A DNA stretch of 64,000 nt from Candidatus Eisenbacteria bacterium (GTDB lineage Bacteria; Eisenbacteria; RBG-16-71-46; CAIMUX01; JAHJDP01), in contig JAHJDP010000061.1 in assembly GCA_018831195.1 (NCBI GenBank), positions 1 through 64,000 of the forward strand. Direction: 5' to 3'. A program made the position numbers and the translations under genes. Of the stretch, positions 9,295-17,060 are shown one piece after another. Within the stretch, counting starts at the first letter, position 1. Each line of letters starts with the position of its first letter. The notes under the pieces are model-generated. The model saw only the letters and a list, made by a program, of their open reading frames with translations, made no database searches and was not told the DNA's origin.

Positions 9295-10383
9295 TTATAT
9301 CGCAACTTGATGCTTCCCCAGGTCATTGCAGGTTATTGGAACGCCGCCACCCAAGCTGAAGAGCACTGTTGTGCCAACTATTGTATTGTTATTGAATAGA
9401 ACTGTTGGGATGGTATAGTTAATCAACAATTGAAAATCTGTTTCGGGAATGTTGCCCGCCTTGTTCCAAACAAGATTACCAGTAAACTCGATGCTGAAAT
9501 GCGGGTCTCCTACGGTCAAAGATTCATGAAGCCGAATTCGAGTCGCCCAGCGCCCTTCCTCATCTAGAAATAAATTATTTCTTATGGTTGCGGCGAAGTT
9601 GGTAACGGACAATCCCGAAAAACCAGCGCCTGATCCCACCCCAATAAAATGACAATCGATTATTGATATGAGACCGCCACCAGACCACAATGCCGATCCA
9701 GCTGCCCGAGATCCTGGGTGGATAACAAATTCGCATCCTTGAACAATACTCTCTTCATAATTATAAATGCTTGCTGAGCCACCGTTCCAATCAGCGTCGT
9801 TGTCTTCGAACTCGCAACCAATCATCTCGACTGTGGAAATATCCGTCAGGAAGACAGCGCCACCCCTGCCTGAAGAATCGTCCAATAAATAATTATCATG
9901 AAACCTGCAATCCAAAATTCTGGCCGAACCTCCGAGTCCCCTGCTCCACCAGGAAATAGCTCCACCGGCAATTTCCCCATATTCTTCCGGAGCGCCAGCC
10001 CCATTCCGAAGAGTGAAACCCTCTACCATGAGATCTTCAGCATCACCGCCTACCATGTAAATGATGCTCTTCTCCCGCCCATCAAATATCGCCGAGCCAT
10101 CCAAGATGGTGTTTTCTTTCCCGTCAGTACTTATAAAAGCGAGAGATTTGGCTTCAAGGGGGATGTGTTCGTAGTAGGTTCCAGGGCCTACAAGAATAGT
10201 ATCCCCTGAAGCAGCGATCTCGGCAACGGCACCGATCTGGTTTTCGGGCTGGGTTGGATTCCACTCCACCGTCCATGTGGCCGCTTCTGAATTGAAGGCG
10301 GCCCATAATCCCCATGTGACGAGGACAGCCGCGATTCCTGATCCGGCAGGTCGTTTTCGGTATATAGGTTTAAAGGAAATCAA
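9295..10383 (-). CDS. Secreted right-handed beta-helix (pectin-lyase-fold) protein, possibly truncated
   Basis: The 362-residue protein has an N-terminal hydrophobic segment (GIAAVLVTWGLWAAFNSEA) ending in a plausible signal-peptidase site, so it is probably exported. The body has the DUF1565/parallel beta-helix pattern: GDTILVGPGTYYEHI early on, then repeated turns such as DCRFHDN, GCEFEDND, DCHFIGV and NNNTIVG. A GAGG ribosome site precedes the start. Related proteins usually continue beyond the C-N-D motif into more coils and often a sorting domain. Here the frame stops 8 residues after CND, so the 3' end may be lost to a small frameshift. No enzymatic motif is evident; the fold suits polysaccharide binding or cleavage. 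Confidence 0.7.
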   Translation of the reverse strand: MISFKPIYRKRPAGSGIAAVLVTWGLWAAFNSEAATWTVEWNPTQPENQIGAVAEIAASGDTILVGPGTYYEHIPLEAKSLAFISTDGKENTILDGSAIFDGREKSIIYMVGGDAEDLMVEGFTLRNGAGAPEEYGEIAGGAISWWSRGLGGSARILDCRFHDNYLLDDSSGRGGAVFLTDISTVEMIGCEFEDNDADWNGGSASIYNYEESIVQGCEFVIHPGSRAAGSALWSGGGLISIIDCHFIGVGSGAGFSGLSVTNFAATIRNNLFLDEEGRWATRIRLHESLTVGDPHFSIEFTGNLVWNKAGNIPETDFQLLINYTIPTVLFNNNTIVGTTVLFSLGGGVPITCNDLGKHQVAI

Positions 10384-10772
10384 GTATTCCTCTTTCCTCG
10401 CTATCCTGATTCTCCCGTATGATCAAAATTAACGAACAAAGACAAGACGCCGAATTCTATTTTGATCCGCTTGATGCCCAACCACCAATTCAGAATAACA
10501 GGCAACCCCTGGCAGAGTTTCAATCATGCGATCTGAAGAAAGGATACGCCAATCCCGAAGGGGGTGCGAGGGGTGATTCAGGAGTTAAGCGGTTGCCGAT
10601 CGCAGATTATCATTGCTGGTCCAGGATGTTCACCGCGCCCGGTTTCCGGCGTTTTTATGTAAAAATCTGAAGAGGTCCCAGGTAGCTCTTCCGTTTGAAT
10701 GGAAATCGGCTCAAAATTCAATTTGCAGGTACCGAGTCGGTTTGGTGGTTCATACGCAGAGAGGGGACCAAG
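10384..10772. other. Intergenic region, 389 bases
   Basis: This gap separates the divergent beta-helix and Fe-S protein genes. Both promoters should be here, but none is clearly recognisable. Open frames of about 80-100 codons overlap here on both strands without ribosome sites or familiar motifs, and I do not count them as genes. Confidence 0.45.
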
Positions 10773-12098
10773 GTGGAACACGGTGGGGGGTGGCAATGGA
10801 ATTACAGCGATCCTATTTTCTGGGATCAGGCGGCCCATGAAGAGGAATGGCGGCGTGTAGCTGCATTGTGCCGAGAGTGCGGGCTCTGCCGGAAGCACTG
10901 CCCGGCCTTCGACGCGTTTTTCTCCAGTTCAGATCGGGATTCGAAAGCAACATCCGCCCCGGATTCAATATCCCTCGCGCAGAAAATGGCCGCTCTATGC
11001 ACCCTCTGTGGGAAATGTACGAACGAATGCCCCTATAAACCACCTCAAGAGAGGATGATTGATTTTGCGCTTCTCATGCTTCGAACCAAATTGATTCTAG
11101 CCGCCAAAGCAGGAATCGCGGCACCCGATCGGTTTTTGGGAAATTCCGATCTCATTGGAGCGATCGGCGGACTCACCGCGCCTTTATCAAATGCGATGAA
11201 TCGATGGAGAGTGGTCAGGCTCCTGCTTGAAAAGTCATTGCGGGTGCATAGAGACTGCCGGATTCCACGTTTTCACCGTCGAACCTTCGAGGGGTGGTTT
11301 CGAAAGAAAGAGCGGAGGATCAAACGGGCCACCTTGGGGCGGGGAGGGAAGGTCCTCTTGGCGCCGACCTGCTCCGTTAATTATTATTATCCGGAAATAG
11401 GCATCGCCGCCGTCCAGATTCTGCATCATCATGACATCCAGATCATCTGCCCGCCCGTCCGGTGCTGCGGCGGCGCCCATCTCGAAACGGGAAACAAAGA
11501 AGGTTTTGAGATGAATATGGAGGCGAATGTCACCGCGTTCCTGCCCTATGTAAAACGTGGTTATACAATTATAATGCCTCAACCTGCCTGTTGTTATACA
11601 ACGATCGAACGAACTCCATGGGTTCTCGAGACCGCGGATGCCCGGCGTGTCGCCGAAGCGACCATTGGACTCTGTGAATTCTTGCTGGGGCTCCGGGAAA
11701 AGGGTCTCTTGCGCACCGATTTCCCCCGGCCGGGTGGGCGGTTTCTCTACCACACTCCCTTCGCTCCAGAACAACATGAGGGGGGCATCGCCGGATGGGA
11801 GCTGCTTGCGCTCATACCCGGGGCCGACCTTCGAATCCTGAACAGCACCGTCGGATCGGGTCGTACTTGGGGTCAGAGGACGGATCGTTATCCGGCGTCC
11901 CGGCGATTCATGAAGGAATTCATCTTGGAGCTGGAGAGAAGCCCTGCGGAAGTGTTAGTTTCAGAAGATCTGCAGGCCGGAATCTCGCTTGATCTTCCGG
12001 AGGGGCTTCGGCCGCGGCATCCGATCGAGGTCCTTCGGGATGCTTACGGCTTGTCCCCGAAGGGAGACATTCCGTTCGCGAAAGGAAAAGGTGCATGA
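10773..12098 (+). CDS. Fe-S oxidoreductase with two 4Fe-4S motifs and CCG domains (GlpC/HdrB-like)
   Basis: I choose the GTG at 10773 (441 residues) because GAGAGGGG lies six bases upstream; an ATG at 10695 is also in frame. Two ferredoxin-type clusters lie near the N-terminus (CRECGLCRKHCP and CTLCGKCTNECP). Further on is a cysteine-rich CCG-like part with APTCSVNYYYP and PVRCCGGAHLETG, then QPACCYTT. In the second CCG unit the usual Cys residues are missing: YHTPFAPEQH replaces the typical YHTPCH, and STVGSGRTWG replaces the CCG-x-x-GTWG pattern. The family transfers electrons or reduces disulfides (glycerol-3-phosphate dehydrogenase GlpC, heterodisulfide reductase). The DUF3501 gene overlaps its stop, a recurring pair in bacterial genomes. 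Substrate and partner are unknown. Confidence 0.8.
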   Translation: MEHGGGWQWNYSDPIFWDQAAHEEEWRRVAALCRECGLCRKHCPAFDAFFSSSDRDSKATSAPDSISLAQKMAALCTLCGKCTNECPYKPPQERMIDFALLMLRTKLILAAKAGIAAPDRFLGNSDLIGAIGGLTAPLSNAMNRWRVVRLLLEKSLRVHRDCRIPRFHRRTFEGWFRKKERRIKRATLGRGGKVLLAPTCSVNYYYPEIGIAAVQILHHHDIQIICPPVRCCGGAHLETGNKEGFEMNMEANVTAFLPYVKRGYTIIMPQPACCYTTIERTPWVLETADARRVAEATIGLCEFLLGLREKGLLRTDFPRPGGRFLYHTPFAPEQHEGGIAGWELLALIPGADLRILNSTVGSGRTWGQRTDRYPASRRFMKEFILELERSPAEVLVSEDLQAGISLDLPEGLRPRHPIEVLRDAYGLSPKGDIPFAKGKGA

Positions 12099-12682
12099 TG
12101 CTGCCGATCACCTTGGACGATATCCTGAGTTTGGATGAGTACGAACAGGAAAGAAATGAACACCGGAAGGAAATGATCCGGCTGAAAGTTAAAAGACGGA
12201 TTTCGATTGAGGATGTCCTGACATTGGTCTTTGAGAATCGCAGCACCGTTCTTCACCAGATTCATGAAATGATCCGGGCGGAAAGGTTAATTGAATCGGA
12301 CGCGATCGCACGGGAATTGGAAGTGTATAACGAATTTGTCCCCAAGGAGAATCAACTATCGGGGACTCTTCTTTTTGAACTTCGCGATCTCAACAAGATG
12401 ACGGAGGATCTGGAACGCTTTCGAGGATTCGGCCAGGGTGTACACTTGTGGTTTGAAATTCCAGGGACTGACAGGATTCCGGCGGTGTTTGATTCAAGCC
12501 GGGATGAGGATGGGAAAATCCCCAGCGTTTATCATCTGTCATTTACTTTCACAAAAGAGCAGGCCGAGATCTTCTGTAAGTCCAGGCAGGAAGTGGTTCT
12601 GGTTTTGGAACATCCGGCTCTCAAGATGAGAACGGTTCTCAGTGAGGAACTCCGCGGCGAATTGATCGACGACCTATCCTGA
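12095..12682 (+). CDS. DUF3501 family protein
   Basis: The 195-residue protein begins in an ATGATG that overlaps the TGA of the Fe-S protein, so the two are translationally coupled. Features of the family are the start ITLDDILSLDEYEQER, the conserved FENRSTVLHQIHEM segment, and the C-terminal half VYHLSFTFTKEQAEIF. It has no signal peptide, membrane segment or cysteine pattern. The function is unknown. Frequent pairing with CCG-domain Fe-S proteins, and in other genomes with rubrerythrin, suggests a role in redox or oxidative-stress chemistry. Confidence 0.85.
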   Translation: MMLPITLDDILSLDEYEQERNEHRKEMIRLKVKRRISIEDVLTLVFENRSTVLHQIHEMIRAERLIESDAIARELEVYNEFVPKENQLSGTLLFELRDLNKMTEDLERFRGFGQGVHLWFEIPGTDRIPAVFDSSRDEDGKIPSVYHLSFTFTKEQAEIFCKSRQEVVLVLEHPALKMRTVLSEELRGELIDDLS

Positions 12683-12762
12683 GTTCAGGATCGCGCCTGA
12701 TAAAACCCATCACCGGTTATGGGGATGGAGGATCGTGTAGGACGGCGGAAAGGAGTGGCCGG

Positions 12763-14154
12763 ATGGAGAAGCAGGATCTTATTGTCATCGGCGGGGGCCC
12801 CGGCGGGTATGTCGCGGCGATTCAAGCCGCCAAACTCGGTTTGAAGACCGCCGTGGTTGAGGAAGATCAATTCGGGGGCGTCTGTGTCAATTGGGGCTGC
12901 ATCCCCACCAAGGCGCTCTTGCGCAATGCCGAGATCTATCAACTCATTTTGCGGGGAAAGGAATGGGGATTTCGGATTCCGGAATGCGATGTCGATTGGC
13001 CGGCCGTCATCAAGAGATCCCGGAGGATTGCCCGCCGGATGGCGACCGGCGTGGAATTTTTACTAAAGCAGAACAATGTCTCCATGATTCAGGGACGGGG
13101 GCGCTTGGCCGGGACCCGGGAGATAGAAGTGACAAAGCCTGACGGATCGACGGAGTCGATCGCGGCCGACGGCATTATATTGGCGACCGGAGCGCATGCG
13201 CGAAAACTGCCGGGTGTCGATTTTGATGGGGAACGCATCATCACCAGCAAAGAGGCGCTGGCCCTCGAGGAAGTGCCCAAACGCCTGCTGATCGTCGGCG
13301 CCGGCGCCATCGGCGTCGAGTTTGCACAGATCTACGGCGATTTCGGGAGTGAGATTACCATTGTCGAGATGCTGCCTGAGCTGTTGCCGGTTGAGGATGA
13401 GGAAATCTCACTGGAATTACGGCGCCTCTTTAAGAAACGGGGATGGAAAATCCACACCGGCACACAGGTGACCTCCCTGGTCCGCCGGGAGGATGAAGTG
13501 GTCTACCGGATGGAGAAGGAAGGAGTGGCGGGCGAGTTCACGGCTGATATGGCGCTGGTCGCTATTGGTGTTGAGGGAAATGTAAAAGATCTGGGTCTCG
13601 AAGCGGTGGGGATCCACACTGCGAAGGGGTTTATCAAAACGGGATCCTTCATGGAGACAGGCGTCCCGGGGATCTATGCTATCGGAGATGTCGCCGGGCC
13701 GCCTTGGCTGGCCCATGTCGCCTCGCATGAAGGGATCACGGCCGTCTTGCATTTCGCCGGGAAAGATCCGGAACCGGCGGATTCGAAATTCGTCCCGGCC
13801 TGTACCTATTGCCATCCGCCCGTCGCCAGCGTCGGGCTGACCGAGCGGCAAGCCGCGGAGCAGGGGATCAAGACACGGATCGGGCGTTTTCCCTTCCGGG
13901 CGAATGGACGATCCATCGCTCAAGGTGAGTCGGAGGGATTTATTAAACTGATCTTCAGCGAGGCGGATGAGAAGCTGATCGGCGCGCATATATTGGGACC
14001 CGAAGCGCCGGAATTGCTGGCTGAACTTGGACTGGCGGCGACAGCGGGGACCACGCGCCATGAGCTACTGGGAACGATTCACGCGCCCCCGACACTTTCC
14101 GAAGTAATTCATGAAGCGGCGGGAGAGGCCTTTGGTGAAGCGATCCATATTTAG
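12763..14154 (+). CDS. lpdA: Dihydrolipoamide dehydrogenase (E3)
   Basis: This 463-residue flavoprotein disulfide reductase shows an FAD-binding GGGPGGYVAAIQAAKLG, the redox-active disulfide CVNWGCIPTKAL, a NAD-binding IVGAGAIGVEFAQIY, a second FAD motif GIYAIGDVAGPP, and the C-terminal His-Glu pair in HAPPTLSEVIHEA. It reoxidises dihydrolipoyl groups of 2-oxoacid dehydrogenase complexes or the glycine cleavage system. A GGAAAGGAG ribosome site precedes the ATG. It is followed within 38 bases by lipB and then lipA, making a lipoate-centred operon, but no E1 or E2 genes are present here. Confidence 0.95.
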   Translation: MEKQDLIVIGGGPGGYVAAIQAAKLGLKTAVVEEDQFGGVCVNWGCIPTKALLRNAEIYQLILRGKEWGFRIPECDVDWPAVIKRSRRIARRMATGVEFLLKQNNVSMIQGRGRLAGTREIEVTKPDGSTESIAADGIILATGAHARKLPGVDFDGERIITSKEALALEEVPKRLLIVGAGAIGVEFAQIYGDFGSEITIVEMLPELLPVEDEEISLELRRLFKKRGWKIHTGTQVTSLVRREDEVVYRMEKEGVAGEFTADMALVAIGVEGNVKDLGLEAVGIHTAKGFIKTGSFMETGVPGIYAIGDVAGPPWLAHVASHEGITAVLHFAGKDPEPADSKFVPACTYCHPPVASVGLTERQAAEQGIKTRIGRFPFRANGRSIAQGESEGFIKLIFSEADEKLIGAHILGPEAPELLAELGLAATAGTTRHELLGTIHAPPTLSEVIHEAAGEAFGEAIHI

Positions 14155-14192
14155 AACCGCATATTTAAAAAAGTACAGAAGGACGCGGACTT

Positions 14193-14942
14193 GTGGCTGA
14201 CAATAGACGTTGGCAGGAGAACGATCCATATAGCGCGGGCGTTCGCGTTCCCGGTGCGCCGGTGCGCGTGGCGTTGATCCATGGGCTGTCTCCCTACCGG
14301 CCTCTTTGGGCGCTGCAAAAATCCCTCTGTGCCCAGCGGGAGAGGGGGGAATGCGAAGACACTCTTCTGCTCCTCGAACATGAACCGACGATCACCCTGG
14401 GTCGTTCAGCGCGGGAAGAGAACGTGAAAGAGGACCGCACCTTCCTGCGAAACGAGGGATTTGAGATCGTTAAAGTCGACCGCGGCGGGGATGTGACCTA
14501 CCATGGCCCGGGGCAGCTGACCGGATATTTTATATTCGATCTCAAGGAACTCCGCACCAATCTTCATCAGTTTATTGCGACCCTGGAGGAAGTCATGATC
14601 CGCACGGCGGCCTGCTATGGGATTCGAGGGGGTCGTGTGGAGGGGTTGACCGGTGTTTGGGTCGGCGATCGTAAGATAGGGGCCATTGGAGTCCATATCA
14701 GACGATGGATTTCGACGCATGGCATTGCCTTTAATGTTAAGACGGATCTTGAAGCCTTCTCACATATCGTCCCCTGCGGTCTCAGCGACCGGGGTGTCAC
14801 ATCCGTGGCCGATGCTTTTGAATCACCACCGGAACTCGATGAAGTCGCCGGCCGCATGATACCCATCGTGGGTGATCTCTTTCGCAGAGAACCCCACACG
14901 ATAGAGTTCGCTTCCTCGATCGAGGCGTGCCTGGACCTATAA
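14193..14942 (+). CDS. lipB: Octanoyl-[acyl-carrier-protein] transferase
   Basis: The 249-residue protein starts at GTG 14193, with AGAAGGA upstream. LipB hallmarks are RGGDVTYHGPGQLTGY, RKIGAIGVHIRRWISTHG with the catalytic Lys, and the catalytic Cys in PCGLSDRGVTS. It moves octanoyl groups from ACP to the lipoyl domains of E2 or GcvH proteins, after which LipA inserts sulfur. The first 25 residues are longer than in many homologues, so a later start is possible. It lies between lpdA and lipA in the same direction. Confidence 0.95.
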   Translation: MADNRRWQENDPYSAGVRVPGAPVRVALIHGLSPYRPLWALQKSLCAQRERGECEDTLLLLEHEPTITLGRSAREENVKEDRTFLRNEGFEIVKVDRGGDVTYHGPGQLTGYFIFDLKELRTNLHQFIATLEEVMIRTAACYGIRGGRVEGLTGVWVGDRKIGAIGVHIRRWISTHGIAFNVKTDLEAFSHIVPCGLSDRGVTSVADAFESPPELDEVAGRMIPIVGDLFRREPHTIEFASSIEACLDL

Positions 14943-14970
14943 GGGTGGATGGAAGGAGAAAGGAGAGTTG

Positions 14971-15852
14971 ATGGAGCGGAAACCGGGCGGGGAGAGCGCC
15001 AAGCCGCAACGCCGTCCCCCGTGGCTGAAGATTCGCCTTCCTGAAACGGGTGGATTTGCGAACACACGAAAAATCGTATCCAGCCGCCGACTGCACACGG
15101 TCTGCGAAGAAGCCCGGTGTCCCAACATCGGTGAATGTTGGAGCGCGGGAACGGCGACCTTTATCATTTTGGGTGACACCTGCACACGCGCTTGCCGGTT
15201 TTGCGCCGTCAAGACAGGCCGGCCCGGCCTTCCCGATCCCGGGGAACCGGCCCGTGTTGCGGAGGCCGTTCGCGAAATGGGAATTCACCATGCCGTGATC
15301 ACGAGTGTGACGCGGGATGATTGCGACGACGGCGGCGCAGGTCCCTTCGCCCTGACCGTACAGGCGATTCGAAAAATCAATAAGGAGTGCACCGTCGAGC
15401 TTCTCATCCCCGATTTCAAGGGAAACCCGGCGCTGCAGCAGATTGTCTTCGATGCAAAACCTGATGTGCTCGCGCACAATGTTGAAACGGTGCCCGCCCT
15501 ATATCACACCGTTCGTCCGCAGGCCGACTATCAGCGGTCGTTAACACTCCTCGAGAGGGCCGCGGCGGCGGGACTCGCCGCAAAGTCGGGCCTCATGCTG
15601 GGTCTTGGGGAGACGAAGGATCAGGTCGATGAGGTCCTGCGGGATCTGCGGGCCCATCGCTGCACGCTACTGACGCTGGGACAATACCTCCAGCCGACGA
15701 AGAGCCATCTTCCAGTAGAGCAATTCATCACGCCCGATGAATTTAAAGAATGGGATCAACGCGCCAAGGAGCTTGGGTTCCGGCATTGCGAGTCCGGCCC
15801 TCTCGTTCGTTCTTCCTATCACGCGGAACGGGCGATCAACCCATCCGGCTAA
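14971..15852 (+). CDS. lipA: Lipoyl synthase (radical SAM)
   Basis: I choose the ATG at 14971 (293 residues), five bases after GGAG; a TTG directly before it is also in frame. LipA carries two 4Fe-4S clusters, both visible: the auxiliary cluster cysteines at 45, 50 and 56 (CEEARCPNIGEC) and the radical-SAM motif CTRACRFC at 71-78. The C-terminal RSSYHAE provides the Ser that binds the auxiliary cluster. It inserts two sulfur atoms into protein-bound octanoyl groups. lpdA-lipB-lipA form a compact co-directional group. Confidence 0.97.
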   Translation: MERKPGGESAKPQRRPPWLKIRLPETGGFANTRKIVSSRRLHTVCEEARCPNIGECWSAGTATFIILGDTCTRACRFCAVKTGRPGLPDPGEPARVAEAVREMGIHHAVITSVTRDDCDDGGAGPFALTVQAIRKINKECTVELLIPDFKGNPALQQIVFDAKPDVLAHNVETVPALYHTVRPQADYQRSLTLLERAAAAGLAAKSGLMLGLGETKDQVDEVLRDLRAHRCTLLTLGQYLQPTKSHLPVEQFITPDEFKEWDQRAKELGFRHCESGPLVRSSYHAERAINPSG

Positions 15853-15902
15853 AGACACGCCCGCCTGAAGAAGCCCCACTTACTCAAAAAATACAATTCG
15901 AC

Positions 15903-15931
15903 TTGACGTCCGAACGCCTGTTCGGTAAGTT
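15903..15931 (+). promoter_or_regulatory. lexA promoter with nested LexA (SOS) box
   Basis: CGAACGCCTGTTCG at 15911-15924 is a perfect CGAAC-N4-GTTCG LexA box of the type first known from Gram-positive bacteria. It sits between TTGACG (15903-15908) and TAAGTT (15926-15931), which are 17 bases apart, so LexA bound here would block its own promoter. This marks autoregulation of the repressor gene starting at 15976. Confidence 0.88.
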
Positions 15932-15975
15932 GGTTTCGATGAGGTCAAATCTGTCCCCAGCCAGAGGAGGCGGTT

Positions 15976-16581
15976 ATGAAAGGGTTGAGCCCGCGGCAAC
16001 AGGATGTTCTCGAGATGATCCAGAGCACCGTTAGTACAGAGGGGCGTTTTCCATCGGTGCGGGAAATTGGGGCGTCGCTCGGAATTTCATCGCCGGCCAC
16101 CGTGAGCCAACACATCCGCGCTCTGCTGAAGAAAAAATTTCTGGAGCAGCGGGGGCGGCATTATGTCGTTCCCGATCATCTCCGCGACCATCGGGGCATC
16201 CCCGTTGTCGGGCGGGTCGCCGCCGGCGCTCCGATCACTTCCACGGAGCATGTCGAGGATTGGTTGAAGCTTGAATCGATGGCGAGCAAAGCGAGCGGTG
16301 AGACCTTCGCCGTCAAGGTGATGGGAGATAGTATGATTGATGACGGGATCCTTGAAGGGGATTTCGTCCTCGTTGATCCGGGGAGTGAAGCGGTCAACGG
16401 GGCCGTCGTCGTCGCTTATCTCGGTTCCGATCAAGAGGTGACCGTAAAGAGGTTCTATCGCCGCCCTGGCGGAGTGGAACTGCGGCCTGCCAATCCCGCC
16501 TACACCCCGCTGCAAATCAACGGGGGAGATGAACACTTTCGCCTGGCCGGACGGGTTGTCGGTCTGCTCCGGCGCCTTTAA
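15976..16581 (+). CDS. lexA: LexA repressor, SOS response regulator
   Basis: The 201-residue protein has an N-terminal winged helix (FPSVREIGASLGISSPATVSQHIRAL) and a C-terminal S24 autopeptidase. The cleavage bond is Ala83-Gly84 in VAAGAPI, and the catalytic pair is Ser119 in GDSM and Lys158 in VTVKRF, nearly the numbering of E. coli LexA. AGAGGAGG precedes the ATG. RecA filaments on damaged DNA trigger self-cleavage and derepression. A LexA box sits in its own promoter and another sits before the downstream mutagenesis genes, so lexA heads the SOS cassette. Confidence 0.97.
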   Translation: MKGLSPRQQDVLEMIQSTVSTEGRFPSVREIGASLGISSPATVSQHIRALLKKKFLEQRGRHYVVPDHLRDHRGIPVVGRVAAGAPITSTEHVEDWLKLESMASKASGETFAVKVMGDSMIDDGILEGDFVLVDPGSEAVNGAVVVAYLGSDQEVTVKRFYRRPGGVELRPANPAYTPLQINGGDEHFRLAGRVVGLLRRL

Positions 16582-16623
16582 TCGCCTCGCACCCATTCTG
16601 CGGCAGCGCCGATATTTCTGCTG

Positions 16624-16657
16624 GGAGGAATCTAGAAACTCCCTTAAGGGATTCTCC
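16624..16657 (+). terminator. Possible terminator after lexA
   Basis: GGAGGAATC (16624-16632) can pair with GATTCTCC (16650-16657), with one bulge, around an inner CCCTTAAGGG. It is followed by a moderately pyrimidine-rich stretch and lies between lexA and the second SOS promoter. Confidence 0.35.
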
Positions 16658-16721
16658 TAACCTCTTGTCATTCTGCAGATGAGAGCCCTCTTTTTTAAAT
16701 CCAACCAAATGATATTAAAGA

Positions 16722-16750
16722 TTGTGCAGCGAACGATCGTACGGTATTCT
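16722..16750 (+). promoter_or_regulatory. Second LexA-controlled promoter, for the mutagenesis operon
   Basis: CGAACGATCGTACG at 16730-16743 matches CGAAC-N4-GTTCG at nine of ten defined positions. It lies between TTGTGC (16722-16727) and TATTCT (16745-16750), 17 bases apart, the same geometry as in the lexA promoter. The transcript would begin just downstream and cover the 84-aa protein, the Y-family polymerase and dnaE2. Confidence 0.78.
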
Positions 16751-16805
16751 TGTTTTAGGGTTCAACAAGGCAAAGTTGAGGATCTCCAGCCGGGAGAGAT
16801 GGAGC

Positions 16806-17060
16806 ATGCATTGGGAACAGGTGAACGAAGCCGTCAAGGTTCGCGCTGATTTTCAGGGCGGCGCCATCAGCCCCTTATTGATTAAACGGGGGGAGAAGAC
16901 GGTTCGGGTTCGTGGGGTCAACACCCGCTGGATCGACACGCAGGGCCGTCACCGGCTCTGCTATTTCTCCGTCACCACCGACTCTGGAGATATCTATCAG
17001 CTCCGTTTTCACGGGGGAGAAATGACATGGCTGTTGGAGTACGTGATGTTCGAGGGGTAG
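16806..17060 (+). CDS. Small SOS-cassette protein of 84 residues, function unknown
   Basis: The frame is open from 16722, but that stretch is the LexA-controlled promoter, so the ATG at 16806 (GGGAGAG about ten bases upstream) is the credible start. The protein is basic at first and beta-rich, with RGEKTVRVRGVNTRWID, then CYFSVTTDSGDIYQLRF and a final W-L-L-E-Y. The spacing of R-G, R-W, Y-F, D-G and W loosely recalls DUF6504 proteins found near imuB/dnaE2 in actinobacteria, but this is only a by-eye impression. It overlaps the polymerase gene by 34 bases, so the two are translationally coupled. It occupies the place imuA holds in classical cassettes, yet is far too short to be ImuA. It could be an accessory factor for the polymerase pair. 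Confidence 0.7.
   Translation: MHWEQVNEAVKVRADFQGGAISPLLIKRGEKTVRVRGVNTRWIDTQGRHRLCYFSVTTDSGDIYQLRFHGGEMTWLLEYVMFEG

Noticed and set aside
10419-10670. 83-codon open frame in the gap before the Fe-S protein
   Set aside because: No ribosome site, no hydrophobic or domain pattern, and an overlapping open frame on the other strand; most likely chance.
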